Assembly (NCBI RefSeq): GCF_000717335.1
Contig: NZ_JNYZ01000011.1
Span: 372,001-436,000, forward strand
Length of the DNA stretch: 64,000 nucleotides
Origin: Amycolatopsis jejuensis
Lineage (GTDB): Bacteria; Actinomycetota; Actinomycetes; Mycobacteriales; Pseudonocardiaceae
Reading direction: 5' to 3'
Below, piece by piece: positions 33,682 through 42,516 of this stretch. The translations under genes were made by a program, and so were the position numbers. Every line of letters begins with the position of its first letter. The first letter of the stretch is position 1. The notes below the pieces were generated by a model. It searched no databases and was not told the DNA's origin. It worked only from the letters and a program-made list of their open reading frames with translations.

Positions 33682-34494
33682 CTAGCGATTTCGGGCCGGA
33701 CCGGACACCGCCGGTGCCGGTGAATGGACGAGCGCGGACACTTTCCGGGCCACGGCACCGGGATCGGCGGACTGGAAGACAGTGCGGCCCAGCGCGGTCC
33801 CGGCCGCGCCGCCGTCGAGGGCATCCCGGATCATGGTCAGCGCCTTGTCCTCATTCCCCGCCGCAGGCCCGCCCGCGACGATCAGCGGAATCGGGACCGC
33901 CCTGGTCACGTCCGCCATTTCCGGGGTCGTGCCGGGGTACGGGGTCTTGACGATGTCGGCGCCCAGATCGACGGCGATGGTGGCGGCGTGCATCACCAGC
34001 TCGGGGGCGCGGGGATCGGCGATCTTGGGGCCCCGCGGGTACATCATCGCGAGCAGCGGGACGTTCCACCGGTCGCACGCCGCCCCGACCGCGCCGAGGT
34101 CGGCGATCTGACGGCGTTCGTCGGCCGAGCCGAGGTTGACGTGCACGCTGACCGCGTCCGCGCCCAGCCGGACGGCCTCCTCCACCCCGGTGACGAGGTA
34201 TTTGGCATCGGGGTCGGGAGCGTGCATCGTCGACGCGGACAGATGCACGATCAGCGACAGGCCGGTGAAGCGCTCGGGCCGGATGTACCGCAGCGGACCT
34301 TTGTGGAGGATCACGGCATCGACGCCGGTTCCGGCGAGCGACTCGATCAGCGGGTCGAGACTGCCGCGCCGGATCAGCGGGCCATCGGAAATCGAATGGT
34401 CGAGTGGGACGAAGAACAACCGTTGCGGATGCCGCCGGTGGAGCCGGCGAACGCGAACGGCACGGGCGAAATGGTCGATGGGCACGCGGCGCAC
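33682..34494 (-). CDS. griI: 2-amino-4,5-dihydroxy-6-oxo-7-phosphooxyheptanoate synthase (ADH-synthase/GriI-like aldolase)
   Basis: 270-residue class I aldolase of the DeoC/LacD type (TIM barrel). It would condense aspartate semialdehyde with dihydroxyacetone phosphate, the first step to 3-amino-4-hydroxybenzoate. FFVPLDHSISDGP, AVSVHVNLGSADERRQI and ADIVKTPYPGTTPEM (Schiff-base Lys) are diagnostic, with IPLIVAGGPAAGNED at the phosphate site. Three in-frame GTG codons (34512, 34494, 34485) compete; I chose 34494, five bases after an AGAAAGG site. A repeat of that site and start occurs 18 bases upstream. First gene of a two-gene operon with griH, divergent from the KAS III gene. Confidence 0.88.
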   Translation of the reverse strand: MRRVPIDHFARAVRVRRLHRRHPQRLFFVPLDHSISDGPLIRRGSLDPLIESLAGTGVDAVILHKGPLRYIRPERFTGLSLIVHLSASTMHAPDPDAKYLVTGVEEAVRLGADAVSVHVNLGSADERRQIADLGAVGAACDRWNVPLLAMMYPRGPKIADPRAPELVMHAATIAVDLGADIVKTPYPGTTPEMADVTRAVPIPLIVAGGPAAGNEDKALTMIRDALDGGAAGTALGRTVFQSADPGAVARKVSALVHSPAPAVSGPARNR

Positions 34495-34712
34495 TGCCTT
34501 TCTCTGGTGCACTGCCTTTCCCCTGCGGTGAAGCGACGTCCGAAGTCTCGCTCAATCCGCCCGGTCCCGGCATCGCCGATTCCCGGGAAAACTTCCGCCC
34601 CGCGACCCCGGCAAGATCACGGTTTCCAGTGATGTCCCCCCGGGGCGGTGCCGGGCACGATGGCCCCTGACCGGCTTTCCGGCTCGCCATCGTGGGAAAG
34701 GATCTGCTCGAC

Positions 34713-35768
34713 GTGAAGATCGGGACGCTCTACCTCGCCGGTGTTGGTACGTCTCTTCCCACCCGATGCACCCTCGATCAAGCAGTGGCGGACGGCCTGA
34801 TCGGCGCGGCCGATGCCGCGGCATCCGGGATCGCCAGCGTTCCCGTCGCCGGGACCACGCCCGCGCCGGATCTCGCGATCGCCGCCGCGCACGTCGCGCT
34901 CCGGCGGTCCGGGCACGTCCCCGCCGACTTCGCTGCACTGATCCACTCCAGCGTGCAGTTCCAGGGTCCGGACGGCTGGTCCGCCCAGCATTACGTGCTG
35001 CGCAACACTCTCGACCGCCCGATCAGCGCGCTGGAGGTGAAAAACGGCTGCGTCGGCACGCTGACCGCGCTGGAGACCGCCGCGCACCGGCTCATCGCCG
35101 ATCCGTCGTCCGACGCCGTGCTCCTCACGTCCGGGGACAATTTCGGAAACCCGCTCGTGGACCGCTGGAATGCCACCCGGGTATTCCTGCTCGGTGACGC
35201 CGGTTCCGCATTCGTCCTTTCCCGCCGGTCCGGATTCGCCCGGCTGCTGTCCCTTTCCTTCGTGTCGAACCCGGCCATGGAAGCACTCAACCGCGGCGGG
35301 GAGGAATTGTTCCCGCCCGGCCCGACGGTGGGCCGCACGCTGAATCTCGACGAGCGGAGCGCCTGGTGGCGGGAGGCCTGGAAACGCGGGATCACCCCGC
35401 CGGTGGACCATCTGGGGGAGATCATCGCCGCTGCCGCGAAAACCGCGCTCGACGAAGCCGGCACCGCGATCGGGGACGTGCGGAGAATCGTCCATCTCGG
35501 CTTTTCCCGGTCGGCGCTGCAGGACTGTTTCCTCGATCCGCTCGGGATCACCGACGAGCAGGGGACCTGGGAGTTCACCCGGACCACCGGGCATCTCGGG
35601 CCGTCCGACCCGGCGGCGGGGATCGAGCACCTGTGGCTCACCGGGCAGGCCGGGCCCGGGGACCGGCTGCTGGTGGTGTCTGCCGGGCCCGGTTCGGAAG
35701 CAGGCGCCGCGGTCCTCGAAATCCTTGCCTCGCCGGAGGAGTCCGAAGGAGCCGACGATGCAGCTTGA
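34713..35768 (+). CDS. KAS III-like ketosynthase/acyltransferase
   Basis: 351-residue thiolase-fold protein. The candidate nucleophile is Cys113 in LEVKNGCVGTLTALE and the His region is VHLGFSRSALQD. Where KAS III has the GNT(S)AA Asn motif this protein has TTGHLGPSDPAAG, so the Asn is lost and an Asp is nearby. That pattern resembles CerJ-type KAS III homologues, which transfer acyl groups to hydroxyl or amino groups rather than forming C-C bonds. The GTG at 34713 follows GGAAAGGAT and is preferred to the GTG at 34692. It heads the rightward biosynthetic operon and overlaps the first carrier gene. Confidence 0.8.
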   Translation: MKIGTLYLAGVGTSLPTRCTLDQAVADGLIGAADAAASGIASVPVAGTTPAPDLAIAAAHVALRRSGHVPADFAALIHSSVQFQGPDGWSAQHYVLRNTLDRPISALEVKNGCVGTLTALETAAHRLIADPSSDAVLLTSGDNFGNPLVDRWNATRVFLLGDAGSAFVLSRRSGFARLLSLSFVSNPAMEALNRGGEELFPPGPTVGRTLNLDERSAWWREAWKRGITPPVDHLGEIIAAAAKTALDEAGTAIGDVRRIVHLGFSRSALQDCFLDPLGITDEQGTWEFTRTTGHLGPSDPAAGIEHLWLTGQAGPGDRLLVVSAGPGSEAGAAVLEILASPEESEGADDAA

Positions 35769-36000
35769 GCAGCTCCGCGAAGAGATCGCGGCCACCATCG
35801 GCATCAGCGCGGCTGAAATCACCGAGGACGCCAACCTCGTCGACCTCGGCCTCGACTCGCTCGGCGCCATGCGCCTCGCCACCGCGTGGAATCGCAGGGG
35901 CATTCCGCTGAAGTTCGGTGATCTGATCGCGGCACCGACCCTCAGCGGGTGGAAGGCGGTACTCGACGCGGCGGCACCGGCACCGGAAGCGGCTTCGTGA
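35758..36000 (+). CDS. Aryl-type carrier protein 1
   Basis: 80-residue phosphopantetheine carrier. Ser34 in VDLGLDSLGAMRLAT is the attachment site. The C-terminal LIAAPTLSGWKAVL resembles aryl carrier domains of EntB/VibB type and the second carrier of this cluster (LVASPTLAGWHELL). GAAGGAG precedes the ATG, which lies inside the KAS III gene end. Its stop overlaps the NRPS start (GTGA). The acyl or aryl load is probably passed to or from the KAS III-like enzyme or the NRPS condensation domain. Confidence 0.88.
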   Translation: MQLEQLREEIAATIGISAAEITEDANLVDLGLDSLGAMRLATAWNRRGIPLKFGDLIAAPTLSGWKAVLDAAAPAPEAAS

Positions 36001-39000
36001 CCGGCCGCATCGCCGCCTCATCGGCCCAGCGCCGGATGTGGCTGCAGTCCGAGCTCGCCGACCGCGACACCGCGAACAAGACCATCGGCTGGACGCTCGA
36101 CGGGAACCTCGACCTCGTCGCCCTGCGCGACGCCCTCCAGGTCGTGGTCGACCGGCACGAAGCCCTGCGCACCGGCTTCACCGCGGTCGACGGCGAGCCG
36201 TTCCAGGTAGTCGAGGAGACGCCGCTCGCGGCGCTGCGGCCGGTCGACGCCGATCCGGAAACCATGCGGATGCTGGTTTCGGTGGCGACCGCGCGGCCGT
36301 TCGACCTCCGCTCCCCGGAAATGCTGCGGGTCGGGCTGTACCGGCTCGCGCCGGATTCGCATGTGCTCACGCTGACCATCCCGCACATCAACGTCGACGA
36401 TTGGTCCTACGATCTGCTGGAGCGGGAACTCGAAACGGCGTACTCCAGTTTTGTCGCCGGCACGAAACCCGAATTGCCGGACCTGCTGCTGCAATACCGG
36501 GAATACGCCCGCCGGGAACACGAGGAATCCGGATCGGAGCGCATGCGGGCGAGTTGTGCCTATTGGCAGGAGACGCTGCGCGGGGCGCCCCCGATGAGCC
36601 CGCTGCCCACCGATCTGCCGCGCCAGGGCACCCCGACGTACCGCCCGGCGCAGCTTCGGGTGCCGATCGACGCCGGCCTTGCCCGGTCGGTCCGATCGCT
36701 GGCCGCGCAATTGCACACCACTCCGTTTCCGGTGTACCTCGCCGCCTACAGCCTGGCGCTGGCCCGGTGGAGCCGCGAGGACGACCTCGTCGTCGGGATG
36801 CCGATCGCCAACCGGCTCACCCGCGCGGTCGAGCCGCTGATCGGCTTCTTCGCCAACACCCTGCCGGTGCGGACCCGCATCGACGAGCGAGAGTCGTTCG
36901 CCGAACTCGTCCGGCAGGTCGGCACCCGGGTCGGCGAGGCATTCGAGCACCAGCAGGTGCCGTTCGACCGCATTCTCGAACTGGCCCGGCCGGAGCGGTC
37001 CGCCGCCGCGGCACCGCTGGTGCAGGTGGCCCTCACCGCCAACCGCGGCCGCACCCGGACACTGAACCTGCCCGGGATCCGCGCCACCGAGTACCCGGTG
37101 CCCGATTCGACGATCAGGTTCGAGCTGGTGACCTTACTGCTGCCGGTCCCGGGTGGCGGCATGGAATTCCTGGCCGACTACGCCGCGGATCTCTTCCTCC
37201 CGGACACCATCGGCAGGCTTTTCGAGAGCGTGCGCACGATTCTGGAGACCGCGGTCGAGCAGCCCGCGGCCGCGCTGTCCGGGTTCGCCCTGGTTTCGGA
37301 CGCGGAACGCGCTCAGCTGCTGGAAAATCAGGGGACCCCCCGCCGCGTCCGGACGGGCTCGGCGCTCGACCGGATCCTCGAACGAGCAGCCGCCCTGCCG
37401 GACGCCATCGCGGTCGACACCCCGGTCGGGACCCGCACCTTCGGTGCCCTCATCGTCCAGGCGCGCCGGATCGCCGCCGCACTGCACGCGGCCGGTGCCC
37501 GCGCCGGGGACACGGTCGCCGTCCACCTCGACCGCACCCCGGACGCGGTCGCGGCGCTGCTCGCGACCTGGCTCGCCGGCGCGGCCTTCGTGCCCCTCGA
37601 CCCGGCGCATCCGGCTGCCCGGCGCCAGGATGTCATCACCGACGCCGGTGCCCGGATCGTCGTCGGCGGAGACGGCCTGAGCGGGGTGACGACCGTCGAT
37701 CCCGGTGGCCCGCTGCCCGAGCCGGTGACGGAGCACCCGCCTGCCGAGCTCGCGTACGTCGTCTACACCTCAGGGTCCACCGGCAAGCCCAAAGGCGTCG
37801 AGACCACCCACGACGGCCTCGTCAATCTGGTCGACGCCTGCGCCGGGCTGCTCGATCCGCCCGGCCGGACCGTCCTGAACCTCATGGCACCGTCGTTCGA
37901 CGGCTGGCTGCTGGCGGCCCTGCCGGCACTGGCCCACGGATGCACCCTCGTCCTGCGCGACAGCCTGCGCGTGGCGGCGGGCGAACTCGACGCCGAACCC
38001 TCCGTGGTGTTCTGCACGCCGACGCTGCTGTCCACGGCCGGCGACGTCCTCGACGAGGTGCAGACGATCGTCGCCGGCGGCGAGGTGTGTCCCGCTGCCC
38101 TCTCCGCACAGTGGACGATGCGCGCCCGGTTCGTGAACGCCTACGGGCCGAGCGAAGCGTCCATCTGCACGACCTGGGCCGACAGCGCCCGGGGCGACGA
38201 CGTCTCGGCGATCGGCAGGCCGATCGCGAATGCCCGCGTCTACGTGCTGGACGAGCACCGCCGGCTGGTGCCGCCCGGGTTCCCCGGAGAGCTGTACATC
38301 GGCGGGCCCGGCGTCGCACGGGGCTACCGCGGTGATCCCGGCCTCACCCGGGACCGGTTCGTCCCCGACCCGTACGCACCCGGCCGGATGTACCGCACCG
38401 GCGATCTCGTCCGCCGACGGCCCGATGGCGCCCTGGAGTACCTCGGCAGGCTGGACGGGCAGGTGAAGATCCGCGGTTTCCGGATCGAACCGGCCGAGCT
38501 GACGCGCGCGGCACTGCAGGTGCCCGGAATCCGGGCTGCGGCCGCCTACGTGCGAGCGGACGGCGGATCACTGGGTCTCGCCGTGGTCGCCGGGATCGGC
38601 GACGCAAAGGCCCGCGCGGACCTGCGGTCCGCGCTCGGCACCGCGCTTCCGGACTATCTCCGCCCGGCCGAGGTGCAAGTGCTCGAGGCACTCCCGCTGA
38701 ATCCGGCAGGCAAGGTCGATCTCGCCGTGATTGCCGCGGCCTCGGGGCGACCGGGTGCGGAATCGCTGTCCGGCCGGCCTCCGGAAGGTCCGACCGAGGA
38801 ACGGATCGCGAGCGTCTGGCGCGAGGTTCTCGGGCGCCCGGTCGATGACGCCGAGCAGAGCTTTTTCGAAGCAGGCGGGCATTCCCTGCTCGTGGCGAGG
38901 ATCGTCACCCGGCTGCGGACCGAGTGGCAGGTCGAGCTCGACGTGACGGACCTCTTCGATCACCCGACGATTGCCCGGCTCGCTGCCCTCGTCGACGGGA

Positions 39001-39011
39001 AACCGCGGTGA
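35997..39011 (+). CDS. Single-module NRPS: condensation-adenylation-thiolation
   Basis: 1004 residues. Condensation domain about 1-430, with active-site motif PHINVDDWS replacing the usual HHxxxDGWS (second His and Asp kept, first His is Pro). Adenylation domain about 450-910: YVVYTSGSTGKPKGVE, NAYGPSEASICTTW, GELYIGGPGVARGYRG, YLGRLDGQVKIRGFRIEP. The A4 region SFDGWLLAALPAL keeps the Asp that binds an alpha-amino group, so an amino acid is expected; my hand-read pocket (D, G, L, F, I, A, A, I, C) matches no code I know. Carrier Ser in FFEAGGHSLLVAR near 960. No thioesterase domain: release needs the next gene or another enzyme. Confidence 0.92.
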   Translation: MTGRIAASSAQRRMWLQSELADRDTANKTIGWTLDGNLDLVALRDALQVVVDRHEALRTGFTAVDGEPFQVVEETPLAALRPVDADPETMRMLVSVATARPFDLRSPEMLRVGLYRLAPDSHVLTLTIPHINVDDWSYDLLERELETAYSSFVAGTKPELPDLLLQYREYARREHEESGSERMRASCAYWQETLRGAPPMSPLPTDLPRQGTPTYRPAQLRVPIDAGLARSVRSLAAQLHTTPFPVYLAAYSLALARWSREDDLVVGMPIANRLTRAVEPLIGFFANTLPVRTRIDERESFAELVRQVGTRVGEAFEHQQVPFDRILELARPERSAAAAPLVQVALTANRGRTRTLNLPGIRATEYPVPDSTIRFELVTLLLPVPGGGMEFLADYAADLFLPDTIGRLFESVRTILETAVEQPAAALSGFALVSDAERAQLLENQGTPRRVRTGSALDRILERAAALPDAIAVDTPVGTRTFGALIVQARRIAAALHAAGARAGDTVAVHLDRTPDAVAALLATWLAGAAFVPLDPAHPAARRQDVITDAGARIVVGGDGLSGVTTVDPGGPLPEPVTEHPPAELAYVVYTSGSTGKPKGVETTHDGLVNLVDACAGLLDPPGRTVLNLMAPSFDGWLLAALPALAHGCTLVLRDSLRVAAGELDAEPSVVFCTPTLLSTAGDVLDEVQTIVAGGEVCPAALSAQWTMRARFVNAYGPSEASICTTWADSARGDDVSAIGRPIANARVYVLDEHRRLVPPGFPGELYIGGPGVARGYRGDPGLTRDRFVPDPYAPGRMYRTGDLVRRRPDGALEYLGRLDGQVKIRGFRIEPAELTRAALQVPGIRAAAAYVRADGGSLGLAVVAGIGDAKARADLRSALGTALPDYLRPAEVQVLEALPLNPAGKVDLAVIAAASGRPGAESLSGRPPEGPTEERIASVWREVLGRPVDDAEQSFFEAGGHSLLVARIVTRLRTEWQVELDVTDLFDHPTIARLAALVDGKPR

Positions 39012-39742
39012 ACGGGCTCGTGGAGTTCGGGCCCCGCAGTGCCCGGTACCTTGTGGTCGGCCTCGCCGAAGCCGGCGGCGGGCCGGGGCAGTTCCGCGCT
39101 TTCCAGGCCGCGCTGGGACCACAGTTCGCCGTCCTCGGCGTCGAGCTGCCGGGCCGGCGCGGCCGGTGGCGCGAACCGTCGCCGACGACGGTCGAGGAGG
39201 CAACGCAGGACGCTCTTTCCTCGGTGGCGCCGCAACTCGACCGGCCGTTCATCATCGCCGGGCAGAGCCTGGGCGCGATACTGGGCTTCGAGCTGACCCG
39301 GGCGCTGGGCTTCGGCAAAGCACTGTGGCCGGAGCTGCTCGTCGCGTGTTCGGCGCCGGCCCCGCACCAGGTGAACGGGGCATGGGTGGACTCGCTCGTG
39401 AGCGAAGCCGACATCGACGCTGCGGCCCGGACCGCAGCGGAAATGCCGGACATCGACCTGGACACCGCGCTGCAGGTGTTCGCTCCGCTGCGCGCGGACA
39501 TCCGGCTGTGCGCCGCCTATCACCACGCCGGAGCACCGGCATTGCAGTGCCCGATCCTGGCGCTGGCCGGCGCGCAGGACGACACCGCACCGATTCCGGA
39601 TCTCGCTGCATGGGCACCGCACACGAGCGCCGGGTGCGCCACCCGGATCGTGCGTGGTGGCCACCGCGTCTTCGCCACCTCACCGGCGGAGGTGGCGGCC
39701 GCCATCGGGGAACTGCTCGGGGCGGGAGATCGCAATGGCTGA
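39008..39742 (+). CDS. Type II thioesterase
   Basis: 244-residue alpha/beta hydrolase typical of NRPS/PKS clusters. ELPGRRGRWREPSPTTVEE matches the family signature, the nucleophile is in IIAGQSLGAILGFEL near residue 85, and the catalytic His in RGGHRVFATSP. The GTG overlaps the NRPS stop. Type II enzymes usually remove misprimed groups from carriers; with no thioesterase domain on the NRPS it may also release the product. Confidence 0.9.
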   Translation: MNGLVEFGPRSARYLVVGLAEAGGGPGQFRAFQAALGPQFAVLGVELPGRRGRWREPSPTTVEEATQDALSSVAPQLDRPFIIAGQSLGAILGFELTRALGFGKALWPELLVACSAPAPHQVNGAWVDSLVSEADIDAAARTAAEMPDIDLDTALQVFAPLRADIRLCAAYHHAGAPALQCPILALAGAQDDTAPIPDLAAWAPHTSAGCATRIVRGGHRVFATSPAEVAAAIGELLGAGDRNG

Positions 39743-40910
39743 GCCGGCCGCACTCGATCTGACCGACCGCACGGTGTTCACCGAAGGAGACCCCAACGCG
39801 CTCTACGCCGAACTGCGCCGCCGCGGACCGGTGTGGCGCAACGATTCTGCCGAGGGCAAGCCGTTCTGGGCGATCGTGCGGTACCGCGAGCTGCTCGAGG
39901 CCTACGCCGACACCGCCACCTTCAGCTCGGTGAACGGCGTCCGGCTCGGCACCGACCCGAGCGCAGCCCGGGGAATGGGCAACCGGATGCTGATCGTGTC
40001 CGATCCCCCGCACCACGGCCCACGGCGCAAGCTGGTCAGCCGGACGCTCACCCCGGAAACGGTGCGGACCCTCGTCGGCAGGCTGCGCACCCGCGTGGCT
40101 GCCCGGCTGGACCACCTGCTGGAGGTCCGGGAGTTCGACTTCGCGCGCGAGCTGGCCCGGGAGGTTCCCGAATCGGTGATCGGCGAGCTGCTCGGGATTC
40201 CCGAGACGGCACGAACCGGGCTGGCCACCGCCACCACCGAGGGTTTCGAATCCCCGGACGACCGGGTACGCCGGTCGGCAAACGCGCGCGTCTTCCTTCA
40301 TTTCGAGGACCAGGTCTCCGGCTACCGGCGGGACGGCGCGGCCGACGACGCCGTCGGAGCGATGACGGCCACGACCGCCGACGACACCGACGTGGTCCTC
40401 AATGCGGTCGGATTGCTGTTCGGTGGCAACGAAACCACCCGGCACGCACTGTCCGCCGGGCTCCTCGCGTTCATCGAGCACCCCGATCAGTACGACCTCC
40501 TGCGCTCCTCGGAGTCCATTGTGGACAGCGCGGTCGAGGAGGTGCTGCGGTGGACCACCCCCGCGGTCTACGTGCTGCGTGAAGTCCTGCGGCCGGTCAC
40601 GCTGGGCGGCGTCGGCTTCCGGCCGGGCGACCAGGTCGCGCTCTGGAACGCCGCGGGCAACCAGGACGAGGACGCCTTCGCCCGCCCGGAGGTCTTCGAC
40701 GTCACCCGCACCCCCAACCGGCATCTGGCCCTCGGCCACGGCAGGCACGTGTGCATCGGTTCCCGGCTGGCCAAGCTGGAAATCGGGGTCGTGCTCACGG
40801 CCTTGCGCGCCCGGGTACGCGCGGTCGAGCTCACCGGGGCGCCGGTGTGGAACGGCTCGAACTTCACCCGCGGACTGCTGTCCCTGCCGATCCGGCTCAT
40901 CTCCGCCTGA
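39735..40910 (+). CDS. Cytochrome P450 of the biosynthetic cluster
   Basis: 391 residues, soluble bacterial type. The heme loop LGHGRHVCIGSRLAK is near residue 340, the I-helix is LLFGGNETTRHAL with the usual Thr, and ExxR is in EEVLRWTTP. The ATG overlaps the thioesterase stop. It may hydroxylate the aminoacyl or aryl group on a carrier, or the finished product. No ferredoxin gene is inside the cluster; the ferredoxin at 29189 or one elsewhere could serve. Confidence 0.92.
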   Translation: MAEPAALDLTDRTVFTEGDPNALYAELRRRGPVWRNDSAEGKPFWAIVRYRELLEAYADTATFSSVNGVRLGTDPSAARGMGNRMLIVSDPPHHGPRRKLVSRTLTPETVRTLVGRLRTRVAARLDHLLEVREFDFARELAREVPESVIGELLGIPETARTGLATATTEGFESPDDRVRRSANARVFLHFEDQVSGYRRDGAADDAVGAMTATTADDTDVVLNAVGLLFGGNETTRHALSAGLLAFIEHPDQYDLLRSSESIVDSAVEEVLRWTTPAVYVLREVLRPVTLGGVGFRPGDQVALWNAAGNQDEDAFARPEVFDVTRTPNRHLALGHGRHVCIGSRLAKLEIGVVLTALRARVRAVELTGAPVWNGSNFTRGLLSLPIRLISA

Positions 40911-40926
40911 CCCCCGAAAGGTGACC

Positions 40927-42516
40927 ATGTCTGCCTCCGTTGAGCTCGCCGCGGCCTACCGCAAGGCCGGGCACTGGTCGGACGAGCCCTTCGGGGCACT
41001 GCTGCGGCGCCGGGCCGGCGAACATCCGGACCGGATCGCCGTCGTCACCCCCGGAGAACGGCTCAGTTACCGGGACTTCGACGCCCGCGTCGACCGGTTC
41101 GCCGCGGGCCTGCGGTCGGCAGGGCTGAGCGCCGGTGACTTCCTGGTGGCGCAACTGCCGAACGGCACCGACTTCATGGTGACGATGTTCGCGTGCTTCC
41201 GGGCCGGAATCCGGATCGTGTTCACCCTGACCGCGCACCGCTACGACGAAGTCGCGATGGTCGTCGAACGCACCGGCGCGAAAGCGTATGTGGTCCCGGA
41301 GGTGATCGCGGGATTCGACCACCGGCAACTTGCGGAACGGATCACCGCAGAGTTCCCGAGTGTGGAGAACGTTTTCGTGGCAGGCGATCCCGGCCCCTTC
41401 GCTCCCCTGCCGTCCGCCGAACCGGACCACGCCGACCCGCACGTGGACGCCGCCGACATCGCGCTTCTCCTGCTTTCCAGCGGAACGACCGCGGTACCCA
41501 AGCTCGTCGCCCGGACCCACAACGACTTCTCTTACGTCGCCCGGAAAACGGCGGAAGCCAGCGGGCTCACCGGCCATGGGGTGTTCCTGGCCGCGCTGCC
41601 CGCCGGGCACTCGTTCACCCTCGGCGCTCCCGGGGTGATCGGCACCGTGGCCGCCGGGGGAACTGTGGTGCTGCAGCCCGATCCGGGCCCGCAGGACAGT
41701 TTCGACCTGATTGCACGGGAACGGGTCACCACGACCGCCCTGACCCCGAGCCTGGCCAAGGCATGGCTCGCCGCCCGGGAATGGAACACCGCGGACCTGT
41801 CGTCGCTCGAGGTGCTCCAGTGCGGGGGCAGCGGGGTCGACCGGCGCCTGGTCGGCGACCTGCTGGCCGCGTTCGGCTGCCACGTCCAGCAGAACTACGG
41901 GATGTCCGAGGGCCTCGTCACGCTGGTACCGGCCGGGGACGCCGAGGAGAACGTGCTCGAAACGCAGGGCCTGCTGCTGTCGGCCGCCGACGAGGTCCGG
42001 CTGGCCGGAGCCGGCGGGGAACAGGTTGCGCCGGGCGAGGTCGGCGAACTCCTTGCCCGCGGACCCGGCGTGGTGCACAGCTACTTCCGGGCACCCGAGC
42101 ACGACGAGCGATCGTTCACCCCCGACGGCTTCTACCGCACCGGTGACCTGGTGCGCTTCACCGAGAGCGGGCACCTCGTCGTGGCCGGGCGGGTGAAGGA
42201 CCTCGTCAACCGCGGCGGCGAAAAGGTCGCGGCCCGGGAGGTCGAGCAGCATCTCGGGGAACACCCGGTCGTCCATCAGGTGGCAGTGGTCCCGGCACCG
42301 CACGACGCGCTCGGCGAGTGCACGTGCGCTTACGTGGTGGCCCGCGGGGGAAGGCCGACGCTACGGGAGCTGCGCGCGTTCATGCGGGCCCGCGGAGTGG
42401 CAGCGTACAAGTTGCCGGACATCCTGGAACTGCGGGACGAACTGCCGCTCACCGCGGTCGGCAAGATCGACAAGAAGGTGCTGGCGGCCGAGGCGGCGGA
42501 GAGGACGGTCGCGTGA
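40927..42516 (+). CDS. Aryl-AMP ligase, DhbE/EntE-like
   Basis: 529-residue stand-alone adenylation enzyme that would activate an aryl acid as AMP ester and load an aryl carrier protein. Motifs: LLLLSSGTTAVPKLVARTHN, HVQQNYGMSEGLVTL (compare the aryl-acid ligase pattern FGMAEGL), KDLVNRGGEKVAAREVEQHL and the catalytic Lys in TAVGKIDKKVL. Length matches DhbE. 3-Amino-4-hydroxybenzoate from GriI/GriH is the obvious substrate. It begins 14 bases after the P450 stop and overlaps the second carrier gene. Confidence 0.9.
   Translation: MSASVELAAAYRKAGHWSDEPFGALLRRRAGEHPDRIAVVTPGERLSYRDFDARVDRFAAGLRSAGLSAGDFLVAQLPNGTDFMVTMFACFRAGIRIVFTLTAHRYDEVAMVVERTGAKAYVVPEVIAGFDHRQLAERITAEFPSVENVFVAGDPGPFAPLPSAEPDHADPHVDAADIALLLLSSGTTAVPKLVARTHNDFSYVARKTAEASGLTGHGVFLAALPAGHSFTLGAPGVIGTVAAGGTVVLQPDPGPQDSFDLIARERVTTTALTPSLAKAWLAAREWNTADLSSLEVLQCGGSGVDRRLVGDLLAAFGCHVQQNYGMSEGLVTLVPAGDAEENVLETQGLLLSAADEVRLAGAGGEQVAPGEVGELLARGPGVVHSYFRAPEHDERSFTPDGFYRTGDLVRFTESGHLVVAGRVKDLVNRGGEKVAAREVEQHLGEHPVVHQVAVVPAPHDALGECTCAYVVARGGRPTLRELRAFMRARGVAAYKLPDILELRDELPLTAVGKIDKKVLAAEAAERTVA

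Noticed and set aside
34580..34589. Palindrome TTCCCGGGAA in the griI/KAS III promoter region
   Set aside because: Only ten bases, rich in GC and likely by chance; no second copy seen nearby.
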